NCBI RefSeq assembly: GCF_900217795.1
Contig: NZ_OBMQ01000001.1
Span: 771,570-835,569, forward strand
DNA: 64,000 nt
Reading direction: 5' to 3'
Source of the DNA: Ureibacillus xyleni
GTDB lineage: Bacteria > Bacillota > Bacilli > Bacillales_A > Planococcaceae
Both the position numbers and the translations under genes were made by a program. The notes under the pieces are model-generated. The model saw only the letters and a program-made list of their open reading frames with translations, searched no databases and had not been told where the DNA came from. This document shows, in pieces, positions 42,812 through 52,598 of the stretch (position 1 is its first letter; each line of letters begins with the position of its first letter).

Positions 42812-43357
42812 TTGAATAAAAAGAGAAATCGCTCAATTACTCGCGGAGTCATTCTTGTTGTTCTAATAGCTGCTATTGTTTATACAGTTTATAGTTCGGC
42901 AACAAAAGATAAGGTAGAACTTCTCCAAGTTGGCGATGAAGCACCAAATTTTGAACTTGTAGATTTATATGATAGCGAAATAAAACATCGTCTGTCTGAT
43001 TATGAAGGAAAAGGAATTTTCTTAAATTTCTGGGGTACTTGGTGTGAACCGTGTAAAAAAGAAATGCCAGCGATGTCAAACCAATATGCAATTTATAAGG
43101 ATCAGGGCGTAGAGGTTTTAGCAGTCAACATTGCACAAACAGAATTTGAAGTAAAAAACTTTATTGAAGGTTTAGGTGTTCATTTTCCTGTAGCAATCGA
43201 TGAAACAAGAGATGTGATGACTGAATATAATGTTGATCTTCTACCAGCAACGATCTTAATCAATCCTGAAGGGGAAGTTGAAAAAATTATCACTGGTGAA
43301 ATGAATGAGCAACAAATCGCTTCATACATGGAATCCATTAAGCCAGAACAGGAGTAA
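42812..43357 (+). CDS. resA: Thiol-disulfide oxidoreductase ResA
   Basis: A 181-residue membrane-anchored thioredoxin-like protein with an N-terminal helix (about residues 12-28) and the active site 'WGTWCEPCKKE' (Cys78, Cys81). It reduces the haem-binding cysteines of apocytochrome c on the outer face of the membrane. The initiator is TTG at 42812, seven bases after GGGGAGGT. It leads a resABC unit, seven bases before resB. Confidence 0.95.
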   Translation: MNKKRNRSITRGVILVVLIAAIVYTVYSSATKDKVELLQVGDEAPNFELVDLYDSEIKHRLSDYEGKGIFLNFWGTWCEPCKKEMPAMSNQYAIYKDQGVEVLAVNIAQTEFEVKNFIEGLGVHFPVAIDETRDVMTEYNVDLLPATILINPEGEVEKIITGEMNEQQIASYMESIKPEQE

Positions 43358-43363
43358 TTTAAG

Positions 43364-45028
43364 ATGGAAAAAATTATTTGTGCTTGTGGACATGAAAACC
43401 CATTTGGAACAAAATTATGTGAAAAATGTGGACGACCATTAACAGAGGAAGAAAAAAATCAAAAAGTTTTGGATATGCGCTACGATGGCACAGCAATTCG
43501 TTCCAAAACACGCAATAAGTCAATTGTTGATAAAATTTGGAACTTCTTCTCTAGCGTAAAAGTTGGGGTTTCCCTTATCTTTATCAATTTAGTTGCAGCT
43601 TCTATAGGAACAATCTTCCCGCAAGAATTTTTTGTAAACGTTGCAACTGAGGCGGAAAGAGAAATTTACTATGAAGAAACCTATGGATCCCTTGGAAAAC
43701 TGTACTATGCCTTAGGATTATCGGATGTTTATAGTTCTTGGTGGTTCCAAATTTTAGTCGGTATGCTTGGAATTTCAATTATTATTGCGAGTTTAGATAG
43801 AGGCATTCCGCTTCATCGTTCTTTAAAAAATCAACGTGTAAAACGCCACGAAAGCTTCATGAAACGTCAACGTGTCGTAGCAGAAGGGTCGATTACTGAA
43901 GGAGACTCTTCAAAAACCCTTGATTTAGTAGAAGAACAAATGAAAAAATTAAAATATAATGTTCGTCGTGAGGGTAATGCAATTTTAGCTGAACGTGGTC
44001 GATTTGCACGTTATGGCCCATACATAAACCATGTAGGTCTTATTGTTTTCTTACTTGGGGTCATGTTAAGACTATTGCCAGGATTTTATGTTGATGAATC
44101 TATGTGGGTTCGTGAAGGTGATATCCGCGCAATACCAGGTATGGAAGGTTACTTTATTGAAAATGAAAAGTTTATACTAGAACTTCATGATAACGAAAAA
44201 ACAGAAGCTCAAATTCAACAAGGTGTGAATGCGGTTGCAAAAAATTACCAAACGAACGTTAAATTATATAAGCAACCCGATGACGCTCTACCAGGTCAAA
44301 CAGATAATCTTGAACTAGTAAAAGAGTATTCGATTCGAGTAAATCATCCACTTCAACATGAAGGATATTCATTGTATCAAATGGATTTCCGTTTAAATGA
44401 ATTAAAAGGTATGAATTTTACGCTTACAAATAAAGAAACAGGTGAAGAATTAGGAGATGTTAAAGTTGACTTAACAAATCCTCAAAAAGAATATGTCATT
44501 GATGAACAAACTAAAGTCGATTTACTAGGCTATTATCCAGATTTTAGCGGATTTAAAAATGGTGAGCCACAGACGGCAACATCCAATCCAAATAACCCAG
44601 CCTTTATTTTCAAAATGACAACACCTGAGAAACCAGATGGCGAAGTGAGTTTTGTTGCAATCAAACAAACCATTGAACCAAATGGAGATAACGCATATAA
44701 AATGACATTTAAAAGTGTAGAAACGCGAAACATGTCTGGCTTAACTGTTCATAAAGACAAGACAATTCCTATTTTGTTTGTAGGTGGATTTATCTTTATG
44801 TTAGGTGTTGCAATTGGTTCATACTGGAATCATCGTCGAATTTGGGTGGAACAATTACAAGACGGAACTATTCGCCTTGCAGCACATGCAAATAAAAACT
44901 GGTTTAATATAAAGAAAGATTTAACTGCCATTACAGAATATGCACATTTACCGCAATTTATTGACCAAGTTGAAAAAGAAAACGATGAAGAAGGGCAAAA
45001 AGAAAAGGAAGGTGACAACACCTTATGA
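43364..45028 (+). CDS. resB: Cytochrome c biogenesis protein ResB
   Basis: A 554-residue membrane protein of cytochrome c maturation system II; with ResC it exports haem and joins it to apocytochrome. An N-terminal zinc ribbon ('[18 protein letters not shown]', residues 5-22) is an added feature of this gene type. ResB membrane helices lie near 70-90, 125-145 and 220-240, a large extracytoplasmic domain spans 245-470, and a final helix lies near 475-495. It overlaps resC by four bases. Confidence 0.94.
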   Translation: MEKIICACGHENPFGTKLCEKCGRPLTEEEKNQKVLDMRYDGTAIRSKTRNKSIVDKIWNFFSSVKVGVSLIFINLVAASIGTIFPQEFFVNVATEAEREIYYEETYGSLGKLYYALGLSDVYSSWWFQILVGMLGISIIIASLDRGIPLHRSLKNQRVKRHESFMKRQRVVAEGSITEGDSSKTLDLVEEQMKKLKYNVRREGNAILAERGRFARYGPYINHVGLIVFLLGVMLRLLPGFYVDESMWVREGDIRAIPGMEGYFIENEKFILELHDNEKTEAQIQQGVNAVAKNYQTNVKLYKQPDDALPGQTDNLELVKEYSIRVNHPLQHEGYSLYQMDFRLNELKGMNFTLTNKETGEELGDVKVDLTNPQKEYVIDEQTKVDLLGYYPDFSGFKNGEPQTATSNPNNPAFIFKMTTPEKPDGEVSFVAIKQTIEPNGDNAYKMTFKSVETRNMSGLTVHKDKTIPILFVGGFIFMLGVAIGSYWNHRRIWVEQLQDGTIRLAAHANKNWFNIKKDLTAITEYAHLPQFIDQVEKENDEEGQKEKEGDNTL

Positions 45029-46212
45029 GTTTGATTGATCTAAGTGGCAATCTGCTATTTGTTGCGTTTATCGCCTATTTAGTTGGTACTTTATTATTTG
45101 GTGGCGCCATTAAAAGCAATAAACCAGATGGAGCCGCTAAACGTGCTGATAATTGGGGTAAATTAGCTATAATCGTTACAATTATCGGTTTCCTAGCACA
45201 ATTAGGTTACTTTATTACGCGCTGGATTCACTCAGGACATGCTCCGGTAAGTAATATGTTCGAATTTACAACGGCATTCGGGATGTTTATCATTGGTGCA
45301 TTTATTTTAATTTACTATATGTACCGTTTAACAGCGCTTGGATTAGTGGCGTTACCGATTGCGCTCTTAATTATTGGATATGCAGCGATGTTCCCGAGAG
45401 ATGTAACGCCTCTTGTTCCATCACTGCAAAGTTATTGGTTAACAATTCACGTAATTACAGCAGCACTTGGACAAGCAATATTAGCCATTAGTGCTGTAGC
45501 AGGATTAATCTATTTATTAAAAGCGGTAGATCCAAAAGTAAAATCAAGAGGTCGTTTTTGGTTAGAGGCAGTGCTATATTTCATCGTCCTTGTAGTAGGA
45601 TTTATCGTAGTAACAGTAATTTTCAGAAGCATGGGCTATGAAGCGGTATTTAATTATGTCGATAAAAACGGTGCCGAGCAAGAGATCATCTACAATATGC
45701 CAGCTGTGTTTGGTATGAATGACTATGTATTACTAACAGATGATGTGATGGAACCAATTGCAGAAATGCCTCCAGTTATCAATGCGAAAAAATTAACAGT
45801 TGTGTTCTGGTCATTTATCGCAGGTTCGATTATTTATCTATTAATTCGATTAATTACACGCAGACGAATTTTAGCCATATTACATCCTTTAGTTCCAAAA
45901 ATTAATTTTAATTTATTAGATGAAATTGGTTACCGTTCTGTATTGATTGGATTCCCTGTCTTTAGTTTAGGTGCTCTAGTATTCGCCATGATTTGGGCAC
46001 AAGAAGCATGGGGCCGATTCTGGGGATGGGATCCAAAAGAAGTGTGGGCTCTTATTACTTGGTTATTCTATGCCGCGTTTTTACATTTACGTCTTTCAAA
46101 AGGATGGGAAGGAAAAAAGAGTGCTTGGCTTGCTTTAATTGGCTTTGCAATTATTCTTTTCAACCTAATTGTCGTAAACCTAGTAATTGCTGGTCTACAT
46201 TCCTATGCATAA
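45025..46212 (+). CDS. resC: Cytochrome c biogenesis protein ResC (CcsB)
   Basis: A 395-residue haem-handling membrane protein with eight or more helices. The tryptophan-rich haem-binding motif '[18 protein letters not shown]' lies near residue 330, flanked by conserved histidines on the outer face. It forms the system II synthase with ResB. The start overlaps the resB stop (ATGA). A hairpin terminator lies between it and resD, so resDE also has its own promoter, as in B. subtilis. Confidence 0.94.
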   Translation: MSLIDLSGNLLFVAFIAYLVGTLLFGGAIKSNKPDGAAKRADNWGKLAIIVTIIGFLAQLGYFITRWIHSGHAPVSNMFEFTTAFGMFIIGAFILIYYMYRLTALGLVALPIALLIIGYAAMFPRDVTPLVPSLQSYWLTIHVITAALGQAILAISAVAGLIYLLKAVDPKVKSRGRFWLEAVLYFIVLVVGFIVVTVIFRSMGYEAVFNYVDKNGAEQEIIYNMPAVFGMNDYVLLTDDVMEPIAEMPPVINAKKLTVVFWSFIAGSIIYLLIRLITRRRILAILHPLVPKINFNLLDEIGYRSVLIGFPVFSLGALVFAMIWAQEAWGRFWGWDPKEVWALITWLFYAAFLHLRLSKGWEGKKSAWLALIGFAIILFNLIVVNLVIAGLHSYA

Positions 46213-46227
46213 TATATAAATTTCATG

Positions 46228-46260
46228 AAGGTTCTTCTCGTAATGGGAAGAACTTTCTTT
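46228..46260 (+). terminator. Terminator between resC and resD
   Basis: GTTCTTC (46231-46237) pairs with GAAGAAC (46247-46253), followed by TTTCTTT. The stem is modest, so read-through into resDE is likely. Confidence 0.65.
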
Positions 46261-46360
46261 AATGTAGCAACCATAAGTGGAAGAATTACTTTATCTTCTT
46301 TTATTTTTCGACATGAAATTGTACAATAATATTAGAGAAAGAATGAGAGGGGTAAAACCT

Positions 46361-47077
46361 ATGTCTGAAAATATATCTGTATTAGTAGTTGATGATGAAG
46401 ACCGCATTCGCCGCCTATTAAAAATGTATCTTGAACGCGAAGGCTACCAAGTAGAAGAGGCAGAAAATGGCGAAGTTGCACTCTCTAAAGCTTTAGAAAA
46501 TGATTATCATTGCATTTTATTAGATATAATGATGCCTGAGAAAGATGGGCTTCAAGTTTGTGCAGAATTACGTGAAAAGAAAACAACACCAATTATTTTA
46601 TTAACTGCAAAAGGTGAAGAGGCAAATCGTGTACAAGGGTTTGAATTAGGGGCAGATGATTATATTGTTAAACCGTTTAGTCCTCGTGAAGTTGTACTAC
46701 GTGTGAAGGCTATATTAAGACGTTCTTCTGCGTTCTCACCTGTTTCAAGTCCAACTTCATCTAAGGATTTAGTTGTTTTTCCTCATCTAACAATTGATCA
46801 CGATGCTCACCGTGTGACAGCTGATGGAACAGAAGTAAACCTAACACCAAAGGAATATGAACTACTATATTTCTTAGCTAAATCACCAGATAAAGTGTTT
46901 GATCGTGAGCAGTTATTAAAAGAAGTGTGGCATTATGATTTCTTCGGTGACCTACGAACAGTTGATACACATGTAAAACGTTTGCGTGAAAAATTAAATC
47001 GTGTATCAGAAAATGCTGCAAAAATGATTGTAACGGTTTGGGGCGTAGGATATAAATTTGAGGTTATCAATGAATAG
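46361..47077 (+). CDS. resD: Response regulator ResD
   Basis: A 238-residue OmpR-type regulator. The receiver has 'VVDDEDRIRRLLK' and the acceptor Asp in 'CILLDIMMPEKDG'; the winged helix contains 'LTPKEYELLYFLA' and 'RTVDTHVKRLREKL'. ResD controls aerobic and anaerobic respiration genes, including resA and the cytochrome genes in B. subtilis. The ATG at 46361 has GAGAGGGG eight bases ahead; an upstream in-frame start at 46277 has no site. Overlaps resE by eight bases. Confidence 0.95.
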   Translation: MSENISVLVVDDEDRIRRLLKMYLEREGYQVEEAENGEVALSKALENDYHCILLDIMMPEKDGLQVCAELREKKTTPIILLTAKGEEANRVQGFELGADDYIVKPFSPREVVLRVKAILRRSSAFSPVSSPTSSKDLVVFPHLTIDHDAHRVTADGTEVNLTPKEYELLYFLAKSPDKVFDREQLLKEVWHYDFFGDLRTVDTHVKRLREKLNRVSENAAKMIVTVWGVGYKFEVINE

Positions 47078-48845
47078 AATATGGAGAAGTATTGTCGGGA
47101 AGCTATGGATTACCATATTGCTTCTCGTTTCATTTGTATTATTTGTCTTCACGGTATTAATGTTAGAGTTTCTTGAAAACTACCATAAAGAAAAAGCTCA
47201 AGCATCATTAAACCAAACTGCCTCCACCATTGCAAGTATTGTTGATAAATATAATTTGGAACATTTAACAGATGAAATCATTCAGGAAATGTTAACAGAA
47301 GATACGAACGCCTTTCTCGTATCTCCAGATCATACGGTAGTTTCCGCATTTCAAACTGGAATTAATAAAGAGAAAATTCAAGAAAGTATTGTAAATAATA
47401 AAGAATTTAATAAAATATACGAATCGAATAAACCAATTATTAAAGAAATGATTCTGCCATCTCAAATTGAAGATGACAAGATGGAATCGTATATTGTACT
47501 TAGTTATCCATTAAAAAGTGTAGATGAATTACACGGGGCAATCTTCATCTACCAAAACCCGACTGCATTACACAAAACATCACAGCAAACAACGAAAATT
47601 GTATTTCTTTCAGCATTTATTGCCTTTGTTTTAACAACATTCTTTGCATTTTTCCTATCTTCCCGTATTACGTGGCCATTGCGTAAAATGCGTGAACATG
47701 CCTTTGAATTAGCAAAGGGAAAATTTGACGAAACGTTGCCAACAACTCAAAATGATGAAATTGGTCAATTGGCGATGGCCTTTAACCAAATGGGTAGACA
47801 GTTAAAGCATCATCTAGAGGTTATTAATCAAGAGAAGGAACAATTAGCAAGTGTATTAACTTCGATGACTGATAGTGTCATCACTTTTAACCGGGATCGA
47901 ACGATTTTATTGAGCAACCCTCCTGCAGACCGGTTACTGCAAAAATGGTTCCTTCGTAAAAAGTCTCAAGACGATAGCCCAATTCCGATTGAAATTTATG
48001 AAATGCTCGAGCATGTGTTAGATTTTGAGGACAAGCTAGAAGAAGACATTGAAATGGACGGTTTTTATTACCGTATTACAATAAGTCCGTTAAAGAATAG
48101 TCAACAATCCATTCGAGGTGCAATTGCTGTCATTCGAGATATGACGGAGCAATTACGTTTAGAAAAACTGCGCTCAGACTTTATTGCAAACGTTTCCCAC
48201 GAACTTCGAACACCGATCGCCATGTTGCAAGGGTATTCAGAAGCATTGCTGGATGATGTTGTGACAGAAGAAGAAGAACGCAATGAAATGATTCGTATTA
48301 TTTACGATGAATCTCAACGTATGGGTCGACTTGTGAAGGACTTGCTTGATTTAGCGCGCATGGAATCAGGGCATACGACGTTGTATAAAGATGAAGTCTC
48401 TGCCGTTCATATGCTTGAGAGGATCACACAAAAATTTGCCCAAGTAGCGAAAGAAAAGCACGTTCGTCTACAATTTAAAACATCATTACCAGAGGAGGTT
48501 ATGATAAGTCTTGACGAAGATCGGATTGAACAAGTACTTACTAATCTCATTGACAATGCAATACGACATACACCAGAAGAAGGGAGCGTTACGGTTTCCC
48601 TTGACCAAGAGTTCTCGTATGCGAAGATTCAGGTGGCAGACACTGGCGAGGGTATTCCGCAAGAGGACTTGCCATTTGTCTTTGAACGTTTCTATAAAGC
48701 AGATAAAGCCCGAACTCGCTCCAAAGGCGGAACAGGTTTAGGCCTTGCCATTGCTAAAAATATCGTAGAAGCACATAAAGGAAATATCAAAGTGGATAGT
48801 TCAGTAGGTGTTGGGACAACCTTTACATTCCATTTACCGTTATAA
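47070..48845 (+). CDS. resE: Sensor histidine kinase ResE
   Basis: A 591-residue membrane kinase. Two helices (about 8-28 and 170-190) flank an extracellular domain; HAMP (about 190-245), PAS (about 255-360) and the His box 'FIANVSHELRTPIAML' follow, then HATPase with 'GTGLGLAI'. It signals oxygen or nitric-oxide limitation to ResD in B. subtilis. The ATG at 47070 has GAGG just ahead; a TTG at 47058 is less likely. A strong terminator follows. Confidence 0.95.
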   Translation: MNRIWRSIVGKLWITILLLVSFVLFVFTVLMLEFLENYHKEKAQASLNQTASTIASIVDKYNLEHLTDEIIQEMLTEDTNAFLVSPDHTVVSAFQTGINKEKIQESIVNNKEFNKIYESNKPIIKEMILPSQIEDDKMESYIVLSYPLKSVDELHGAIFIYQNPTALHKTSQQTTKIVFLSAFIAFVLTTFFAFFLSSRITWPLRKMREHAFELAKGKFDETLPTTQNDEIGQLAMAFNQMGRQLKHHLEVINQEKEQLASVLTSMTDSVITFNRDRTILLSNPPADRLLQKWFLRKKSQDDSPIPIEIYEMLEHVLDFEDKLEEDIEMDGFYYRITISPLKNSQQSIRGAIAVIRDMTEQLRLEKLRSDFIANVSHELRTPIAMLQGYSEALLDDVVTEEEERNEMIRIIYDESQRMGRLVKDLLDLARMESGHTTLYKDEVSAVHMLERITQKFAQVAKEKHVRLQFKTSLPEEVMISLDEDRIEQVLTNLIDNAIRHTPEEGSVTVSLDQEFSYAKIQVADTGEGIPQEDLPFVFERFYKADKARTRSKGGTGLGLAIAKNIVEAHKGNIKVDSSVGVGTTFTFHLPL

Positions 48846-48847
48846 GT

Positions 48848-48874
48848 AGCAGGGGAACTTTCCCCTGCTTTTCT
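48848..48874 (+). terminator. Terminator after resE
   Basis: AGCAGGGGAA (48848-48857) pairs with TTCCCCTGCT (48860-48869), then TTTCTT. Confidence 0.9.
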
Positions 48875-48900
48875 TAGGTAGAAGTGTTTTTAATGGGAAG

Positions 48901-48975
48901 TAATAGAAAAAATAGTGCGAATAATAGAAAATATTAGATTGAAAATAGACAGAATTGCTTTAATAATAGAAAGTA
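48901..48975. repeat. 21-bp tandem repeat array B
   Basis: Units begin TAATAGAAA or AATAGACA; the G of 'ATAGA' falls at 48906, 48927, 48948 and 48969, exactly 21 bases apart. It lies between the resE terminator and sigX. The sequence differs from array A, but the period and the 'GAAT...AAAA' layout agree. Confidence 0.8.
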
Positions 48976-49048
48976 TCCTCAACATAGAACTCCTTTGTAA
49001 CTTTTTTTATCTTAACTCGACAAATATATAGAACGGGGGTGGTGTGGA

Positions 49049-49588
49049 TTGAAAAAATCCATTTTCCATTCGTTATACGATCGATACCATCAAGATGTCT
49101 TTCAATTTTTAATTTATTTAGTAAAGGATCGTGGGGTAGCAGAGGATTTATCCCATGAAGTATATGTACGAGTGTTAAAATCTTATGAAAAATTTGAAGG
49201 AAGAAGTTCCGAGAAAACATGGCTTTTTGCGATTGCGAAAAACGTAGCAATCGATTATTTCAGAAAAAATGCTGTTCGCTCTTCTCGCAATTTCGATGCT
49301 TTTAACTGGGAAACGGAACAACTCGTTTCTCCATCAAAAACACCTGAAACATTAGTTGAATTAAACGATGAAATGCAACAATTATTAGATGCCCTTGAAA
49401 AATGTACAGGGGATCAAAAAATGGTTATTATCATGCGGTATTTCCAAGAGCTGTCTATTGCAGAAACAGCCGCAATCTTACATTGGACGGAAGCAAAAGT
49501 CAAAACCACCCAACATCGAGCTATCAAGTACCTACGAGATTTATTAACAACATCAGAAAAAAAGGAGGCAAATCATTATGAGTCATGA
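49049..49588 (+). CDS. sigX: ECF sigma factor SigX
   Basis: A 179-residue extracytoplasmic-function sigma factor. Region 2 contains 'DVFQFLIYLVKDRGVAEDLSHEVYVRVL' and 'KTWLFAIAKNVAIDYFRKN'; region 4 contains 'LSIAETAAILHWTEAKVKTTQHRA'. SigX in B. subtilis adjusts surface charge and resistance to cationic peptides and lies downstream of resE with rsiX following, as here. The initiator is TTG at 49049 behind GGGGGTGG. Overlaps rsiX by 11 bases. Confidence 0.92.
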   Translation: MKKSIFHSLYDRYHQDVFQFLIYLVKDRGVAEDLSHEVYVRVLKSYEKFEGRSSEKTWLFAIAKNVAIDYFRKNAVRSSRNFDAFNWETEQLVSPSKTPETLVELNDEMQQLLDALEKCTGDQKMVIIMRYFQELSIAETAAILHWTEAKVKTTQHRAIKYLRDLLTTSEKKEANHYES

Positions 49589-50777
49589 AAAATGGGACGA
49601 CGATAAAATCGAACAATTGCTTTCTAATGTACCAAAAATTCATGATCATCGTTCAAAAGATGATGTGCTTCAACGATTAGAAGATGAAGGTGTTTTTGAC
49701 GACGAAGAAACGAACATAATCAAAAAGAAAAAATTGAATTGGATTCCTTTCACAATTTCTGCCGCGGCAATTATTTTGTTTGCAGTCTTAGTACCATCAT
49801 TTATGAAAGAGCTTAATCAAACATCTGAAGTTTCAGAAGAGAGTCTGAAAATTGAATCTACAGAAGATATAAGTAAATCAGAAGAAGAAGCATCAGAATT
49901 AATGGATAATCGAGCAATGATGACAATGGATGCTGTAAATTTAAGCACAGCGGTCTATCCAGATGAACTTGAAGGAAAGACCATTTTTCAATTAGGCTTA
50001 GCAAGTGATGCGGCTGATAGTGTTCCTGTAACCGTACTAATACCAAATGAACGTATTATGGAGGATTTCGGGAAAATTAAGCCTACTGGTGTTGATCTTT
50101 ATAATAAATACGCATCACTTTTTAACGAAAGTGCCATTGGTTTTGCTGAATATCATCCTTATGTTGGAGAAATTACAGAACAAAAGCAACAAGTGGTTCA
50201 TACGTTACCAAACAATCCACCATATGATGCAGGCTCAGCAGGACCAGCAATGTATGAGGCATCGCTTGCTGATTCATTCGGTTACTATTATGAAGAAGCA
50301 GTTCTTTTAGATGAAACAGGAGCACCCTTTGTTTTTAGTGAAGTTGGGATGCCAAGTAAAGCACTTCAGTTGAAGCAGCAATACAATTACTTCAGACATA
50401 CACAAGCTGATGGGTCAGAATATTTAACACCAAATTTCCGATTAACTTTTGGCACAGTAGAAGAAGCAATTTTAGGAATGAAGGAAGAAAATAATGATAT
50501 TTATCAATCCGTAATAATTGATGGTGCTGATTTTGATTTGTCAGTTAGTGGCGACATTGTGATAGTTACATTTACTGAACAACTGGATCTAATGAATTAC
50601 GATCAACAAGACGCAATGCAAATGATAGAGGGAATTCTATTAACTGCTGCAAACTTTAATATGCAAGTACAGTTTAACAACCTAGTACAATCAGAATGGC
50701 AAGGATTTAACTTTACTCAACCATTACCAATGCCAGTAGCTGCAAACGAAATTTCTTACGATACTGTTTTACAATAA
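49578..50777 (+). CDS. rsiX: Anti-sigma-X factor RsiX
   Basis: A 399-residue single-pass membrane protein. The cytosolic N-terminus ('WDDDKIEQLLSNVPKIHDHRSKDD', residues 5-28) matches the start of B. subtilis RsiX. The membrane helix is at about 57-77 and the remaining 320 residues are extracytoplasmic. It holds SigX inactive. AAAGGAGG lies inside the end of sigX. No terminator of note follows before the FMN riboswitch leader. Confidence 0.9.
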   Translation: MSHEKWDDDKIEQLLSNVPKIHDHRSKDDVLQRLEDEGVFDDEETNIIKKKKLNWIPFTISAAAIILFAVLVPSFMKELNQTSEVSEESLKIESTEDISKSEEEASELMDNRAMMTMDAVNLSTAVYPDELEGKTIFQLGLASDAADSVPVTVLIPNERIMEDFGKIKPTGVDLYNKYASLFNESAIGFAEYHPYVGEITEQKQQVVHTLPNNPPYDAGSAGPAMYEASLADSFGYYYEEAVLLDETGAPFVFSEVGMPSKALQLKQQYNYFRHTQADGSEYLTPNFRLTFGTVEEAILGMKEENNDIYQSVIIDGADFDLSVSGDIVIVTFTEQLDLMNYDQQDAMQMIEGILLTAANFNMQVQFNNLVQSEWQGFNFTQPLPMPVAANEISYDTVLQ

Positions 50778-50818
50778 ATTCAACCATTCAGTAAATTCGA
50801 TGAACTTTTTATCTACTA

Positions 50819-50847
50819 TTTACAATACTTCTATTTCGAGATATAAT
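50819..50847 (+). promoter_or_regulatory. Sigma-A promoter of the ribU leader
   Basis: TTTACA (50819-50824) and TATAAT (50842-50847) are 17 bases apart, ending about 30 bases before the FMN aptamer. Confidence 0.7.
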
Positions 50848-50875
50848 AATACCGTAAAACAAATTTAATATTGGT

Positions 50876-51045
50876 TCATCTTCGGGGCAGGGTGAAATTC
50901 CCGATCGGCGGTAATAGAAATCGCAAATTCCGACCATTAACTTGGAGGATTTTGCATAGGTTTTCTTCAGCCCGCGAGCTTTTTCGAAAGCAGGATTTGG
51001 TGCGATTCCAAAGCCGACAGTATAGTCTGGATGGGAGAAGGTGAA
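50876..51045 (+). ncRNA. FMN riboswitch (RFN element)
   Basis: All conserved blocks of the FMN aptamer are present: ATCTTCGGGGCAGGGTGAAA, then CCCGATCGGCGGTAAT, AGCCCGCGAGC, GATTTGGTG, then AGCCGACAG and GGATGGGAGAAGG. The ends TTCATCTTC and GAAGGTGAA pair as stem P1. It precedes a riboflavin transporter, so FMN should switch the gene off. Confidence 0.97.
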
Positions 51046-51200
51046 GGTACGGTCTTTATTCGTTTTGGAATAGGAAAAACTGTACGTTAAAAGTATGTAA
51101 TATGACTACATTACTTTTATTTGAGTTGCCAATTTTTAATTTGGTTATCTCTTTTTAAACGTACAATTTTTTACCTCTTCTTTTCAATGTGCCTATTTCT

Positions 51201-51231
51201 CCCTTATGCTATGATCGCATAAGGGATTTTT
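51201..51231 (+). terminator. Riboswitch-controlled terminator before ribU
   Basis: CCCTTATGC (51201-51209) pairs with GCATAAGGG (51217-51225), then ATTTTT. An additional larger fold (51081-51088 with 51158-51165, enclosing an inner hairpin) also ends in six T at 51167-51172. Either or both may be the expression platform. Together with the aptamer they fill the 525-bp gap between rsiX and ribU. Confidence 0.8.
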
Positions 51232-51302
51232 ACATTGAAGAACGAACTAAGTGGACTGTCCTTTCTTCTTGCGAGTTGAATCAGCAAAGAGGAGAGAGTT
51301 TG

Positions 51303-51881
51303 ATGAAAAATCAAAAACTAAAGTTACGTTCATTCGTAACGATTGCTATGTTAAGTAGCATTTCATTTATTTTAATGCTTTTAAATTTCCCGTTACCATG
51401 GTTCCCAGTGTTCCTACAAATCGACTTTAGTGATGTACCACCATTAATTGCTGCAATTACGATGGGCCCATTAGCTGGTATTCTAGTGGAATTATTTAAA
51501 AATATTTTAGATTGGATTTTCTCAGGCGCGCCTACTGGGGTACCTGTTGGACATATGGCAAACTTTGCAACGGGAATTCTATTTATTTTACCTGTATACT
51601 ATATCTATAAAAAAATCCCAACGATTAAAGGGTTAACTTTTGGATTAGTAATGGGTACGATCATAATGTCAGTTGGTATGAGTTTATTAAACTATGTTGC
51701 CTTTTTACCAATGTATTCGTACTTCCTAGGCTGGGGAAGTTTTGATATGAAAGAAACGATTGTGTTAGGTATTTTACCATTTAATATCGTTAAAGGAATT
51801 ATGTTATTAATTATTGTTGTCGTTTTATTCCGTACAATGCGAGTATGGATCGAAAATCAACGAGCACAATATTTACTATAA
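51303..51881 (+). CDS. ribU: Riboflavin transporter RibU (ECF S component)
   Basis: A 192-residue membrane protein with about six helices. It is the substrate-binding S subunit of an ECF transporter, which needs the shared EcfAA'T module encoded elsewhere. The early 'FVTIAMLSSISFILMLLNFPLPWFP' helix and 'IDFSDVPPLIAAITMGPLAGILVELFKN' are typical of RibU/YpaA. The FMN riboswitch confirms the vitamin. ATG 51303 with GAGGAGAG ahead. Confidence 0.95.
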   Translation: MKNQKLKLRSFVTIAMLSSISFILMLLNFPLPWFPVFLQIDFSDVPPLIAAITMGPLAGILVELFKNILDWIFSGAPTGVPVGHMANFATGILFILPVYYIYKKIPTIKGLTFGLVMGTIIMSVGMSLLNYVAFLPMYSYFLGWGSFDMKETIVLGILPFNIVKGIMLLIIVVVLFRTMRVWIENQRAQYLL

Positions 51882-51891
51882 GAAAATATCA

Positions 51892-51926
51892 ATCAACGGG
51901 ATGCTGTTACGCCCGTTGATTTTTTT
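51892..51926 (+). terminator. Terminator after ribU
   Basis: ATCAACGGG (51892-51900) pairs with CCCGTTGAT (51912-51920), followed by a run of T. Confidence 0.9.
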
Positions 51927-51990
51927 GTGGACTTAACATGTTAGTTTTTGCTATGAAGATAAGGTACAAAACATGTCATGAGAGTTCGAT

Positions 51991-52030
51991 GCTGTTTGGT
52001 AAGTTATTTAACTTACTGAACAGCTTTTTT
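51991..52030 (+). terminator. Second, orphan terminator upstream of glnR
   Basis: GCTGTT-x-GGTAAGTT (51991-52005) pairs with AACTTAC-x-GAACAGC (52010-52024), then TTTTTT. It lies about 65 bases beyond the ribU terminator with no open frame between, so it is either a back-up terminator or the end of a short untranslated RNA. Confidence 0.75.
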
Positions 52031-52110
52031 ATTGCAATCTGCGAGTAAATGCCTTAATTCCTAATGGAAAATACATCTAAAAAGTGGATTATTATTATCG
52101 AAAAAACATA

Positions 52111-52150
52111 TGTTATTTTTCCTCACATAACATTGAAAAGATACATAACA
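52111..52150. promoter_or_regulatory. GlnR/TnrA operator sites upstream of glnR
   Basis: TGTTA-N7-TCACA (52111-52127) fits the TGTNA-N7-TNACA consensus exactly. A second site TGAAA-N7-TAACA (52134-52150) fits with one mismatch. Two sites ahead of glnRA are the usual arrangement for nitrogen-controlled autorepression. The rest of the 51882-52187 gap holds two terminators and no gene. Confidence 0.82.
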
Positions 52151-52187
52151 TATATTAAGATAAAAACATGAAAGGGAGGAGATGTTA

Positions 52188-52577
52188 ATGAGTCGAGAGT
52201 TTCGAAGAGCCATGCCTTTACTCCCTATAAGCATGGTAATGAAGTTAACGGAGTTGAGTGCAAGGCAAATTCGGTACTACGAGGAACACAAACTAATTGA
52301 ACCAGCAAAATCAGAAGGAAACAGAAGGATGTTTTCATTAGATGATGTCGATGCGCTGTTAGAAATTCGGGACCTTCTCAATCAAGGAATTAACATAGCG
52401 GGGGTTAAAAAGGTATTTGACATGAGAAAGAAAAGTGTTGTCAAATCAACTAACAAAGTATCGATATCCGACGCTGAACTTCGGGCAATTCTGCGTGAGG
52501 AAATACAACAAGCGCAAATTATGGAAAAAGTTTCTTTAAGGAATGGGGACTTACCTCGCCATAAAGACGAAATTTAA
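52188..52577 (+). CDS. glnR: Nitrogen regulator GlnR
   Basis: A 129-residue MerR-family repressor. The winged helix carries 'LTELSARQIRYYEEHKLI' and 'EGNRRMFSLDDVDALLEI'; the C-terminal tail senses feedback-inhibited glutamine synthetase. It represses glnRA under nitrogen excess. ATG 52188 is used because GGGAGGAG is six bases ahead; the ATG at 52182 abuts that site. glnA follows at 21 bases. Confidence 0.95.
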   Translation: MSREFRRAMPLLPISMVMKLTELSARQIRYYEEHKLIEPAKSEGNRRMFSLDDVDALLEIRDLLNQGINIAGVKKVFDMRKKSVVKSTNKVSISDAELRAILREEIQQAQIMEKVSLRNGDLPRHKDEI

Positions 52578-52598
52578 CTAATTAGGAGAGTGAATGGA

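Noticed and set aside
48101..48283. Minus-strand 60-codon frame inside resE and similar short frames inside tkt, recS and sulP genes
   Set aside because: Shadows of strongly coding sequence on the opposite strand, without ribosome-binding sites.
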